Origin: Acetofilamentum sp.
Lineage (GTDB): Bacteria > Hydrothermota > 32-111
Reading direction: 5' to 3'
DNA length: 51,942 nucleotides
Assembly: GCA_020721805.1 (NCBI GenBank)
Contig: DYMB01000010.1
Coordinates: forward strand, 1-51,942
Below the pieces are notes generated by a model. It did not search any database. It had not been told where the DNA came from and worked only from the letters and a program-made list of their open reading frames with translations. Position 1 is the first letter of the stretch, and the number at the start of each line of letters is the position of its first letter. The position numbers were made by a program, and so were the translations under genes. Positions 9,156-17,958 of this stretch are shown here, piece by piece.

Positions 9156-9721
9156 AAAAATTATCTTTTCTTTTTTTATTTTTTTTTATTTTCGTTTTCT
9201 CCGAAAACTCTTTTTTCAAAGAGGGTAAATTCAAATTTATAGAAAAAAACTCTGGCGAAATATTTTCTTTGGAAACAAAAAAGGTTCTTGATACATTTTA
9301 TATTTTTCTTGAAAATAAAAATTTCAAATATCTTGAAAAACTTCTTGTAGAAAAAGATTCAGTATACATACTCAAAAGATATATAAAAGGTGGTTTTTTT
9401 TCTTTTGATTTTTTTTATTATCCCAAAAGGTTAAGATTTGTATTACCCTTCGAGGATGGGAAAAGATGGTTCTATGTTGGTAAAGAAAAGTTATTTTTTT
9501 ATGAAAGAGAGTTAAGAACCGAAGGTTTTGTTATCAAAGATGGGAACAATTTACTCATATTCAATGTAACCAGAAGGGATAGCAAAATAGATACTTCCAT
9601 AACGGTCTTTGATGAATCCGGATTCATAAAAAGAATTTTCTTAACGCTTCCACAGAATTTTTTTTTAATGAATTTTCTAAAATTTAAAACAAAAAGGCTG
9701 GATTTTTCTCAATATGAATAA
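9152..9721 (+). CDS. Exported protein of unknown function
   Basis: 189 aa starting at GTG. A cleavable Sec signal peptide is evident (KK, then a Phe/Leu core, then FSEN near residue 18). The mature part alternates short basic and aromatic strands (FFYYPKRLRFVLPF, RWFYVGKEKLFFYERE), which loosely recalls the LolA/LolB or outer-membrane lipoprotein-carrier fold, but there is no decisive motif. It overlaps the LiaF-like gene by 4 nt and recG by 8 nt, so it is translationally coupled to both. Function not assigned. Confidence 0.6.
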   Translation: MKKLSFLFLFFFIFVFSENSFFKEGKFKFIEKNSGEIFSLETKKVLDTFYIFLENKNFKYLEKLLVEKDSVYILKRYIKGGFFSFDFFYYPKRLRFVLPFEDGKRWFYVGKEKLFFYERELRTEGFVIKDGNNLLIFNVTRRDSKIDTSITVFDESGFIKRIFLTLPQNFFLMNFLKFKTKRLDFSQYE

Positions 9722-11771
9722 TGGGGATCTTTTCTCTGATATAAAATTTTTAAAGGGTGTTGGACCAAAAATGGCTGAGAAACTCAACCTGCTTGGAATC
9801 TATACCAAATATGATCTTTTGATGTATCCACCTTTCAGATACATAGATAGAAAATTGATGCTGGATGAAAATTTTACTGATGGTGGATACTATACCGTTT
9901 TAGGTAAGGTTATCGATTTCGGTGAATTTTATACGAAGAGAGGAAAATATATATTTCAATCGGTTGTCGAAACATCGGCAAAAAATTACCTTTTTTTAAC
10001 ATGGTTTAACAACAGATTTATAAAAAAAAGTATAAATAAGGGAGATATCGCACTCTTCAGTGGCAAAATAAATATTAAAAGAGGATCCTACGAAATGCTG
10101 CATCCAGATTTTGAAATATTTCAGGATGATTTTATGGAACTTATCAACACAGGGAAAATAGTTCCGGTATATCATACGAAAAATGGGATCACTCAAAAAT
10201 ATTTAAGAAAAATAATTTTTTCTCTTATTAAAAGCATTGATGGTATAGAAGAGGATTTACCAGATTATCTTATAAAACAAAAAAACTTTTTATCTTTGAA
10301 GGAATCGATTACAAATCTTCATTTTCCAGAGAATGAGGATAAAAATAGACTTGGATTGAAGAGGTTAAAATATAGCGAACTCTTTTATACTGGACTTATC
10401 GTAGCAAGAAGAAAAATTGAAAACAGTTCGAAATATGTTGAAAAGAATTATGTTGAAAAAAGTTCACTCGTTGAAAATTTTCTTTCTTCACTTGATTTTT
10501 CTTTAACCGATGATCAAAAAAGATCGATAGAGGAGATAATAAAAGATATGAAGGAAACAAAACCTATGAATAGACTGCTTATGGGAGATGTTGGTGTTGG
10601 GAAGACGGTTGTTGCAACCGTTGCAATTCTTGTTGCCATAGATAGTGGTTATCAATCCGCTTTGATGGCACCTACAGAAATACTTGCCCAGCAACATTAT
10701 ATAAAAATTAAAGAATCGGTTGAGAAACTTGGTGTTAGAGTTGAACTGTTAACTTCATCAATTTCAGATAAAAAAGAAAAATATTCACGGATAAAGGAAG
10801 GTAAAATCGATCTTGTTGTGGGGACACATTCTTTGATAAGAGATGAGGTAGTCTTTAAAAATTTGAAACTTGTTATAGTGGATGAACAACACAGGTTTGG
10901 CGTTATTCATAGGTCAACGCTTAAAGAAAAGGGAAAGGATGTTGATTATCTTGTTATGACAGCAACACCGATTCCAAGATCTCTGTATTTGGCTTTATAT
11001 GGTGATATGGATCTTTCTATGATAAGGCAGAGACCTTCAATTCAGAAAGTGGTAAAAACTAAATGGGTTTCTTCTACTGGATTAAAAAAAATGTACGATT
11101 TTATAAAAAAGAGAATATTGGACGGTGAGAAAACTTTTATAGTTTGTCCGGCTATAGAAGGTGAGGATGAGGCTGATTACGATTCTGTAAAAAAAGTTTA
11201 TGATAACCTTTCAAAAACCTATCTAAAGGGTTATAGATTGGGTATGATCCATTCAAAACTTAACTATAGAGAACAGGAAAAGATTTTAAAGGATCTTAGA
11301 GATGGCTTGATAGATGTTCTTATAGGAACAACTATAGTCGAAGTTGGTCTTGATATAAAGGATGCAACCATAATGGTTATACTTTCAGCCGAAAGATTTG
11401 GACTCTCACAGTTGCATCAGTTGAGGGGAAGGGTGGGAAGAGGCGAAAGGCAATCCTTCTGTTTTGTTGTTTCATCTGAAGATATAACCGAGGAAGCTAT
11501 AAACAGATTGAAAGTCTTTTCAAGATATAATGATGGTTTTAAAATTTCAGAATACGATTTAAAATTCAGAGGCCCGGGAGAACTCTGGGGGAAGAAACAG
11601 AGTGGAATACCGATATTCAAATTTGCCAATTTTTTTGAAGATATGATTCTTATGAAAGAAGCCTTTTTCGATGCAGAAAAAATTTTAAAAAATGATATGA
11701 ATCTATTGAAAAATGAAGATAAAGTAATTAAAATCAATTTAGAAAGGAAATCGAATGAAAAGGTTGATTGA
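9714..11771 (+). CDS. recG: ATP-dependent DNA helicase RecG
   Basis: 685 aa, near the usual RecG length. It unwinds and regresses stalled replication forks and Holliday junctions. The N-terminal wedge/OB-fold region is about 1-255, with helix-hairpin-helix-like LKGVGPKMAEKL at 13-24. Then follow the helicase motifs: Walker A GDVGVGKT (291-298), motif II DEQH (390-393), motif III TATPIPRS, and motifs V-VI VEVGLDIKDA and QLHQLRGRVGRG. The C-terminal segment KFRGPGELWGKKQSG is characteristic of RecG. It overlaps the exported protein before it and the lipoprotein after it. Confidence 0.97.
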   Translation: MNNGDLFSDIKFLKGVGPKMAEKLNLLGIYTKYDLLMYPPFRYIDRKLMLDENFTDGGYYTVLGKVIDFGEFYTKRGKYIFQSVVETSAKNYLFLTWFNNRFIKKSINKGDIALFSGKINIKRGSYEMLHPDFEIFQDDFMELINTGKIVPVYHTKNGITQKYLRKIIFSLIKSIDGIEEDLPDYLIKQKNFLSLKESITNLHFPENEDKNRLGLKRLKYSELFYTGLIVARRKIENSSKYVEKNYVEKSSLVENFLSSLDFSLTDDQKRSIEEIIKDMKETKPMNRLLMGDVGVGKTVVATVAILVAIDSGYQSALMAPTEILAQQHYIKIKESVEKLGVRVELLTSSISDKKEKYSRIKEGKIDLVVGTHSLIRDEVVFKNLKLVIVDEQHRFGVIHRSTLKEKGKDVDYLVMTATPIPRSLYLALYGDMDLSMIRQRPSIQKVVKTKWVSSTGLKKMYDFIKKRILDGEKTFIVCPAIEGEDEADYDSVKKVYDNLSKTYLKGYRLGMIHSKLNYREQEKILKDLRDGLIDVLIGTTIVEVGLDIKDATIMVILSAERFGLSQLHQLRGRVGRGERQSFCFVVSSEDITEEAINRLKVFSRYNDGFKISEYDLKFRGPGELWGKKQSGIPIFKFANFFEDMILMKEAFFDAEKILKNDMNLLKNEDKVIKINLERKSNEKVD

Positions 11772-12768
11772 ATTTTCTCTGGTTATCATTTTAGTTTTTT
11801 TTATCTCAAACTGTCAGAGTAAAAAAAATGTAAAAGATTTTGCTATTGGAAAAGTTGAAGAGATAATAATCGCTGCAAGTGAAGTCGTATACTCAAATGT
11901 TGAAAAAGAGTTGCTTGACGCTCTTTATATTGATGTAGATCTCCCTGTGAAAGAGTCAGTTTTTTACACAAAGTATTCAACTCTTGAAAAACTTTATATC
12001 CATAAAAAAAATAAAAATATAGTTTTTATTACCAACATCTATAGAAATGATGAATACTCTAATCTGATCAATTCGTTTCTCACTTCTGAGGATATGGAAC
12101 TTATCAAAAAAGAAAAAGTATCCTTCTTTAAAATTTATGATGGTTTTGCTTTAGGACAAAACATTTTAATAATAGCCGGAACAGATGATTCGTTAATTGG
12201 AAATTCTATAAGATTGAACAAAGAAAAAATTCAAAAATTTTTTATAGATAATTCTTATCGTAGTGTTGAAATAATGACTTATTTTACAGGTGAGAATAAA
12301 AGGCTATCTTCTTTGATATTTGAAAAGATGAATATCAAAATAAAAGTCCCATCCGATTACAGCACCGCTTTCTATGACAAAAATCAACCAGCATATAGTA
12401 TTGTTGCAAGATATCCAGACAGATTTATAACTATAATAAAAGAGAGTGACCTTAGAAATTTTAATTATAATTTTATAATTAAAACAAAAAACAAGATTGG
12501 AAAGGAGAAATTTTACGGTGATTATATAGATACATCTTATGTAAAATTGAAAAAGGAAGAAACTCAATTTAAAGGGTATAATGCACTTTACATTTCTGGA
12601 GTTTATGCAAACAATGAAGAGAATCTCGGTGGTCCATTCTTCACATATCTTGTGAATACAGGTAAAGAACTCGTATATATCGATTGTCATATTTTTTATC
12701 CTGGAGAGAGAAAATTTTTTAAACTTATGGAATTGAAATCTATTGTGAACACTATGGAGTTTCAATGA
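11755..12768 (+). CDS. DUF4837-like lipoprotein
   Basis: 337 aa with a signal peptide ending in a lipobox-like FISNC (Cys20; Asn before Cys is unusual). The rest matches my picture of DUF4837, a lipoprotein family of the Bacteroidota and relatives: an N-terminal segment with KESVFYTKYSTLEKL, a central IKIKVPSDYSTAF, and ENLGGPFFTYLV, ending in a short strand (NTMEF). Function is unknown for the family. It overlaps the end of recG by 17 nt and the next gene by 4 nt. Family assignment is moderate. Confidence 0.65.
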   Translation: MKRLIEFSLVIILVFFISNCQSKKNVKDFAIGKVEEIIIAASEVVYSNVEKELLDALYIDVDLPVKESVFYTKYSTLEKLYIHKKNKNIVFITNIYRNDEYSNLINSFLTSEDMELIKKEKVSFFKIYDGFALGQNILIIAGTDDSLIGNSIRLNKEKIQKFFIDNSYRSVEIMTYFTGENKRLSSLIFEKMNIKIKVPSDYSTAFYDKNQPAYSIVARYPDRFITIIKESDLRNFNYNFIIKTKNKIGKEKFYGDYIDTSYVKLKKEETQFKGYNALYISGVYANNEENLGGPFFTYLVNTGKELVYIDCHIFYPGERKFFKLMELKSIVNTMEFQ

Positions 12769-13016
12769 AAAAAGTTTTGCTCCTTATCGGTAAATGGTCA
12801 AAAGAATCCGATGAGGTTAAAGAGTTCTGGATAAAGTATAGAAAGAAAAAAAATTTTATTTTGAACATCTATGATGTTTCAACCGTTGAAGGTTCTAAAA
12901 TGATGGATAGGTATGAAGTTTCAATAGTTCCGGTAACAATCATAGATGAAGAGATAAAATTTATAGGACTTCCAGATTTTAAAAAGGTGGAGGAGATTTT
13001 TGAACAAGAGGGTTAA
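12765..13016 (+). CDS. Small thioredoxin-fold protein lacking the CxxC
   Basis: 83 aa. Order beta-alpha-beta-alpha-beta-beta-alpha with VLLLIGKWSKES at the place of the active site and SIVPVTII giving the cis-proline loop typical of thioredoxins. There is no cysteine anywhere in the protein, so it cannot do dithiol chemistry; it may bind a partner or peptide. It overlaps the upstream lipoprotein by 4 nt and the next gene by 17 nt. No signal peptide, so cytoplasmic. Confidence 0.6.
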   Translation: MKKVLLLIGKWSKESDEVKEFWIKYRKKKNFILNIYDVSTVEGSKMMDRYEVSIVPVTIIDEEIKFIGLPDFKKVEEIFEQEG

Positions 13017-14583
13017 AATTTTTCTATTTTTTATTTTTCTCGCATCGCTCGTTCATTCCAACGAAAAATCTATAATAGAAGCGTTATCCTATCTTTCACT
13101 TACCACTGAAAACCTTTCCATACCTTATGAGAATTTGAAAAGGGATTCATTCAATTTTTTATTGTGTGATGATCTTTTAAAAAAACCACAGAATGTTGAA
13201 CTGGTTTCTGAAAATATAAAATATCTTATAGAAAAATTTAAATACAGTGCTCTTTTTAATTATATTGATAAAAATAGATTTTCAAAACAATCCTATAGAA
13301 TTCCAACAAATTTTAAACCTGATTTACTCTCCAGAGATTACCGAATCCCATATTTTTTGATAGATTCAACGATCGATGATTCTATCTATTATTCACAGGC
13401 TGAAATTTATCTTAACGGATGCAAAGATTTTTATAAAGAGTATAATCTTGTTTTCTTTCTAAATGAGGTTGAAAAAATTTTTTCTCTCGATTCAACTGGT
13501 ATTTTAAAATATTTTGAAGAAAATTACACTCTGTTCAAAAAACTTGGAGTTGATGTGATAATCGATTCGGTTGGAGAGAAGAGTGTTTACCGGATTGATA
13601 AACCAAATGTAATAATTGTAGATTTTGGTGGAGATGATGTTTATTTTGCGGTTAATGAGGGATCTCTTGCGACGGGTTTAAAATCGATAGGAGGAATAAT
13701 AGATTTTAAAGGTAAAGATCAATATTATGGTAAAGGGTTTGATCTCGGCTGTGGTATTTTTGGGGTTGGTTTTATGATAGATAAATCAGGTGATGATCTA
13801 TATAGTTCATCGTTTGCATCGATCGGTTCAGGTTTTTCTGGTATGGGTATACTTTTTGATGATGATGGGAACGATACCTATCTGTCAAGCGGGTTTTCAC
13901 AGGGATTCGGATTCACAAAAGGTATAGGGATAATTTTTGATCTAAAGGGTAATGATGGTTATTTTGTTGAAAATGGTATGATAGATCCCAGAGAAAAAAA
14001 TTACCATTCACATCTTTCACAGGGTTTTGGTTTTGGAATCAGAGATATAGCATCCGGTGGTGTTGGAATTCTTCTGGATCTTTCTGGAAACGATTTTTAT
14101 AAGGGAGAATATTTTGTTCAGGGATCATCCTACTGGTTCGCTTTTGGACTTCTTTACGATAGTACCGGTAGTGATGTATACTCTGCAAGAAGGTATAGTC
14201 AGGGAGCGGGAACACATTTAACTACGGGTGCTCTTTTTGACAGAGAGGGTAACGATGTTTACCTTTCCTGGGGTGTTTCACAGGGGTGCGGGCATGATCT
14301 TTCTTCAGGATTTCTGTTCGATTACTTTGGTGATGATGTTTATAAATCCGATTGGTTAAGCATTGGCGCAGGCAACGATAACGGGAATGGAATACTTATC
14401 GATTTTGAAGGTAACGATAAATATTTTTCACTGGAGGAGAATACTCTTGGATATGGAAATTTTTCAAGAAACACTTTTTCAATAGGTATACTCTTCGATA
14501 AAGATGGTAAAGATCTTTATAATGGGAAAGAACTGAAGACCCTGGTAAAATCAAATCTTGGAGTTTTGATAGATGAAAAATAA
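13000..14583 (+). CDS. Exported repeat protein with 11 G-x-D-x-Y turns
   Basis: 527 aa with a TTG start chosen because GGTGGAGG lies just upstream and a Sec signal peptide (RVKIFLFFIFLASLVHS) follows at once. Residues 21-200 look alpha-helical. From 207 to 507 there are 11 copies of a hydrophobic-D-x-x-G-[N/D/K/S]-D-x-Y motif, starting at 207, 234, 260, 286, 313, 359, 386, 413, 440, 467 and 499. Period is 26-27 residues, with one 46-residue insert. Between them recur [S/V]QGxG or SIGxG and a hydrophobic G-I-[L/I] strand. Regular strands with Asp-rich turns suggest a beta-helix or beta-roll, possibly binding calcium. I do not recognise a named family. It overlaps the genes on both sides. Confidence 0.8.
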   Translation: MNKRVKIFLFFIFLASLVHSNEKSIIEALSYLSLTTENLSIPYENLKRDSFNFLLCDDLLKKPQNVELVSENIKYLIEKFKYSALFNYIDKNRFSKQSYRIPTNFKPDLLSRDYRIPYFLIDSTIDDSIYYSQAEIYLNGCKDFYKEYNLVFFLNEVEKIFSLDSTGILKYFEENYTLFKKLGVDVIIDSVGEKSVYRIDKPNVIIVDFGGDDVYFAVNEGSLATGLKSIGGIIDFKGKDQYYGKGFDLGCGIFGVGFMIDKSGDDLYSSSFASIGSGFSGMGILFDDDGNDTYLSSGFSQGFGFTKGIGIIFDLKGNDGYFVENGMIDPREKNYHSHLSQGFGFGIRDIASGGVGILLDLSGNDFYKGEYFVQGSSYWFAFGLLYDSTGSDVYSARRYSQGAGTHLTTGALFDREGNDVYLSWGVSQGCGHDLSSGFLFDYFGDDVYKSDWLSIGAGNDNGNGILIDFEGNDKYFSLEENTLGYGNFSRNTFSIGILFDKDGKDLYNGKELKTLVKSNLGVLIDEK

Positions 14584-15469
14584 ATTTTTGTTATTTTTTA
14601 TATTCTTTTTGAGTTTAAAAATTTTCTCTTTAGATGATATTTCCTTTACCGATATAATAAAACAACTTGATTTTTATGAAGATTCCACCCAAAAAAGATT
14701 GGATTCTCTTCTTCTTACAAATTATACTGATAAAACACTGAATTATATGATAGATAAACTAAAAGGTAAAGATTGGTATTTTAAAACCATAGCTTTAAGG
14801 ATTTTAAAAAAGTATGAGGATAAAGAGAAACTTTTTTCGTTATCCAATGAAAATAATATTGAAAGGTTATACTTTTTTAAAATTTTTGAGGATAGAGTTG
14901 AGTATCTTGAATCTTTTTCAAATGATGATTTTAAGACTTACGAATTATCCTCTTATATAGATTATCTTGAAAAAAAGAAGGATATCGTAAGATTGTTTTC
15001 TTTTCTTGGAAAAAATGTGAACGATTATATTATCATAAAGGTACTGGATGGAATAACTTCTCTTTATGAGGATAGTATATCAAACCATAATGTAATAAAA
15101 AATTATGATGTTTTTAAAAATCTTATACAGAAAAAAAATATAAGAATCAATAAAAGTTTATCAAAACTTCTTTCAAAATATTTTCAAGATTCTCTTTCCT
15201 TATTTTTTGATGAAAAAAGTTTAAATGATGTTTCAAATCTCTCACTCTATATTGAAACTTTAACCTTACTTAAAAAAAAGGTTGATCTGAAACTTCTGGA
15301 AAATTTTTACAGCAAGTTTAGAACAAAAGATTATTTTTATATGGATTATGTTTTAGAAAATTATTTTAAAGTTTTGAAAAAGGAGGATCTGGAAATGATC
15401 GATAGAGATATTATAAATAAACATATAAGAGATATAATTAAAAATAGTAATGGAGAAAATAATGGATAA
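14573..15469 (+). CDS. Exported alpha-solenoid-like protein, function unknown
   Basis: 298 aa. The N-terminus is a Sec signal peptide (Phe/Leu core to about residue 18). The mature region is a series of amphipathic helix pairs, for example [20 protein letters not shown] and repeated L-x-x-x-L-x-x-Y spacing, suggesting HEAT- or TPR-like repeats. It overlaps the repeat protein upstream by 11 nt, so the two are probably made together and could form one periplasmic or surface assembly; that is inference. No catalytic motif seen. Confidence 0.6.
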   Translation: MKNKFLLFFIFFLSLKIFSLDDISFTDIIKQLDFYEDSTQKRLDSLLLTNYTDKTLNYMIDKLKGKDWYFKTIALRILKKYEDKEKLFSLSNENNIERLYFFKIFEDRVEYLESFSNDDFKTYELSSYIDYLEKKKDIVRLFSFLGKNVNDYIIIKVLDGITSLYEDSISNHNVIKNYDVFKNLIQKKNIRINKSLSKLLSKYFQDSLSLFFDEKSLNDVSNLSLYIETLTLLKKKVDLKLLENFYSKFRTKDYFYMDYVLENYFKVLKKEDLEMIDRDIINKHIRDIIKNSNGENNG

Positions 15470-15929
15470 AAGACCATCATGGGATGAATATTTTATGGAG
15501 ATAACGAAACTTGTAGCAACAAGAGCCACCTGTTTGAGAAGGAAGGTCGGTGCCATAATAGTTAAAGATAGACATATACTATCAACAGGATACAATGGAC
15601 CACCACGGGGAGTTAAACATTGTGATGAATTAGGTGGTTGTTTAAGGGATAGACTTAATGTCCCTTCCGGAGAACGGATGGAAATATCGCGTGCGGTTCA
15701 TGCTGAACAGAATGCTATAATTCAAGCAGCAAAACTTGGTGTCAGTATAGACGGTGCAGATATGTATGTGACAAACCAGCCCTGTTTTATATGTGCCAAA
15801 ATGATAATCAATGCTGGTATAAAAAGAGTTATTATAAACGAAGGATATCCAGATAAATTTGCAGAAGAAATTTTAAAGGAAGCTAAAGTGGAATTGATAA
15901 TGTTAAACAAAAAAGAGGAGGTAATATGA
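15462..15929 (+). CDS. dCMP deaminase (ComE-like cytidine deaminase family)
   Basis: 155 aa from the ATG at 15462. I prefer it to the one 12 nt upstream because GGAG lies 6 nt before it and the family starts with a K-R-P-S-W-D-E-Y-F segment. Zinc and proton-shuttle residues are visible: H80-A-E82 and P107-C108-x2-C111. It deaminates dCMP to dUMP in the pathway to dTTP; a DNA-uptake-associated (ComEB) role is named in some bacteria. It overlaps the exported solenoid gene by 8 nt and the vWA lipoprotein by 4 nt, an odd place for a nucleotide enzyme. Confidence 0.9.
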   Translation: MDKRPSWDEYFMEITKLVATRATCLRRKVGAIIVKDRHILSTGYNGPPRGVKHCDELGGCLRDRLNVPSGERMEISRAVHAEQNAIIQAAKLGVSIDGADMYVTNQPCFICAKMIINAGIKRVIINEGYPDKFAEEILKEAKVELIMLNKKEEVI

Positions 15930-16966
15930 AAAAAAATCTTTTTGTTTTGTTTTTTTTATTACTTTTTATAGGTTGCACAATTATATCTATAAAACCTGTA
16001 AAATCAGTCTCCGTTGTTGGAACACCATATGTTCTATCATCATTTTATAGTGATGGGAAATTTGTGCTAAACATTCTTGCTCTGGATCAAGATTCAAATC
16101 CTGTTGATCTAAACTCTTCAAATGTAAAGATAATAATAGATTCTGTAGTTGAGTATGGTGGAAATGTATTAAAAAACCTTGCAGTGAAAATCTCCGATTT
16201 TCAGCAGATCAAACTTGAATATGGAGATATGGGACTTGCCATGTTGTTTGACGGTAGTGGAAGTATGTCTTCATCCGATCCGAACTGGTTAAGAAAGGAT
16301 GCAGCTATAAAGATGATAGAGTATCTTGAAACTGAAAGAGCAAATTCGATGGTTGGCATATTCGACTTTGCTGTTGGATACGATACCGCATACTATTTTA
16401 GAGTACTTCAGGATTTTGTTAAAGTTGGAACAAACAAAAATGCACTGATTTCAGCTCTCGACTCACTTCAAAATTCAGGTGCGACACCTCTTTATGATGC
16501 AATGGCTCTTGGTTGCAGAAAACTGGAAAAAGATATTGATAATTCGGTTTACAAGAGAGTATTGATGACATTGACCGATGGTGGTGATAATGATAGTTAT
16601 CTTTTAAACTCAACCGCAAGAAGCGTTCTTTCAGAAGCAAAATCCAGAGATGTTTCATTGATCAATATCGCATTTGGAGAATATGCTTATACACCCGATC
16701 TTATGATGCTTGCCGATTCAACGGATGGTATTTTTGTAAAAGCACAGGAAGCCAAGGATCTTGAAAATCTATTTTTACAACTCGGCATAGGAACGAAAGG
16801 GACAATAAATAAGGTCATCGCTCAATTTGTTGACACCATACCAGGTTATTATTCAACAATTTTTGGCAGGGTTCAAATATATAAAGGTTTGTTGCCTACA
16901 CTAAATGTTGTTGAAACCAATTTTGTTATGGGTGTATTCTCTTATAAAGGAAAACTTGAAGATTAA
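15926..16966 (+). CDS. von Willebrand factor A-domain lipoprotein
   Basis: 346 aa. The lipobox LLLFIGC gives Cys17 as the lipidation site. A beta-sandwich-like region to about residue 100 precedes a vWA domain with an intact metal-ion-dependent adhesion site: [10 protein letters not shown], then GATPLYDAM and LTDGGDND. Such domains bind protein ligands through a divalent cation. The C-terminal 60 residues are extra. GAGG lies just upstream of the start. It overlaps the dCMP deaminase gene by 4 nt. The ligand is unknown; neighbours suggest a role in the periplasm or on the cell surface. Confidence 0.85.
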   Translation: MKKNLFVLFFLLLFIGCTIISIKPVKSVSVVGTPYVLSSFYSDGKFVLNILALDQDSNPVDLNSSNVKIIIDSVVEYGGNVLKNLAVKISDFQQIKLEYGDMGLAMLFDGSGSMSSSDPNWLRKDAAIKMIEYLETERANSMVGIFDFAVGYDTAYYFRVLQDFVKVGTNKNALISALDSLQNSGATPLYDAMALGCRKLEKDIDNSVYKRVLMTLTDGGDNDSYLLNSTARSVLSEAKSRDVSLINIAFGEYAYTPDLMMLADSTDGIFVKAQEAKDLENLFLQLGIGTKGTINKVIAQFVDTIPGYYSTIFGRVQIYKGLLPTLNVVETNFVMGVFSYKGKLED

Positions 16967-16969
16967 AAT

Positions 16970-17890
16970 GTGAAGATACTGTTATTTTATATTATTTTCT
17001 CTTTTTTTTGTGTGGGGTGTTTTAAACAAGATATGGATAACGAAAAAAAAGTTTTTAGAAAATTAACGCCAGAAGAGGAGTATGTTATAATACACAAAGG
17101 GACTGAAAAACCTTTCTCTGGAGAGTATTATGATTTTTTTGAAAAAGGGGTGTATGTTTGTAAAAGATGCAATACACCCCTTTTCCTTTCCAAAGATAAA
17201 TTTAAATCGTATAGTGGGTGGCCAAGTTTTGACGATGCGATAGAAGGTGCCATAAAAAGAGTACAGGATAAGGATGGTATCAGAGTTGAAATTGTTTGTG
17301 CCAATTGTGATGCTCATCTTGGACATGTTTTTGAGAATGAAGGTTTCACAGAAAAGAATTTAAGGTACTGTGTAAATTCCATTTCATTACTTTTTATTCC
17401 AGAAAAAAATTTAAGAAGATCCTATTTTGCTGGAGGCTGTTTTTGGGGAGTTGAATTGTTATTTCAGCAAAAATATGGAGTTATTCTCGCAACAAGCGGA
17501 TATATGGGTGGCAGGGTTGAAAATCCAACATATAAAGATGTATGTTCAGGTCAAACAGGGCATTACGAAACAGTTGAGGTTACATATGATCCTTTAAAAG
17601 TTTCATATGAGGAACTGGTAAAATATTTTTTTGAGATTCATGATTTCACACAAGAGAATGGACAGGGACCGGACATAGGGCAACAGTATCAGTCTGTAAT
17701 TTTTTATAATGACGAGAACGAAAAGAATATTGTCTCAGGGATTATTGATACTTTGAAGAAAAAAGGTTATGAAGTCGCTACAATTTTGAAACCTGTAACG
17801 AAATTTTTTGTTGCAGAGGATTACCATCAGGATTATTATTTAAAAAATAATAAAAAACCTTACTGCCATATTCACAAAAAAATATTTTAA
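16970..17890 (+). CDS. msrAB: MsrB-MsrA fusion, methionine sulfoxide reductase lipoprotein
   Basis: 306 aa, GTG start. A lipoprotein signal (FFCVGC, Cys17) is followed by MsrB at about 28-145: zinc cysteines C64/C67 and C110/C113, catalytic C134 in RYCVNS. MsrA follows at about 150-300 with GCFWG (C157) and GHYETVEV. MsrB reduces the R and MsrA the S epimer of protein methionine sulfoxide. The lipid anchor puts repair of oxidised proteins outside the cytoplasmic membrane, close to the other lipoproteins of this operon. Domain order B-A is the reverse of the Neisseria A-B fusion. It needs an electron donor across the membrane, not visible here. Last gene of the operon. Confidence 0.95.
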   Translation: MKILLFYIIFSFFCVGCFKQDMDNEKKVFRKLTPEEEYVIIHKGTEKPFSGEYYDFFEKGVYVCKRCNTPLFLSKDKFKSYSGWPSFDDAIEGAIKRVQDKDGIRVEIVCANCDAHLGHVFENEGFTEKNLRYCVNSISLLFIPEKNLRRSYFAGGCFWGVELLFQQKYGVILATSGYMGGRVENPTYKDVCSGQTGHYETVEVTYDPLKVSYEELVKYFFEIHDFTQENGQGPDIGQQYQSVIFYNDENEKNIVSGIIDTLKKKGYEVATILKPVTKFFVAEDYHQDYYLKNNKKPYCHIHKKIF

Positions 17891-17905
17891 TTTTTCATTT
17901 TTATA

Positions 17906-17933
17906 TTGATAAAACTCCTTTTTTTGATAAAAT
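17906..17933 (+). promoter_or_regulatory. Promoter of the carbamoyltransferase operon
   Basis: TTGATA at 17906-17911, 16-bp spacer, TAAAAT at 17928-17933, then AAAGGAGGTTAG before ATG 17959. Confidence 0.65.
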
Positions 17934-17958
17934 AATATATTTAAGTAAAGGAGGTTAG

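Noticed and set aside
12304-12765. 153-residue antisense frame inside the DUF4837-like gene
   Set aside because: No ribosome site, cysteine- and isoleucine-rich translation typical of an antisense shadow; the sense gene has a signal peptide and fits the operon.
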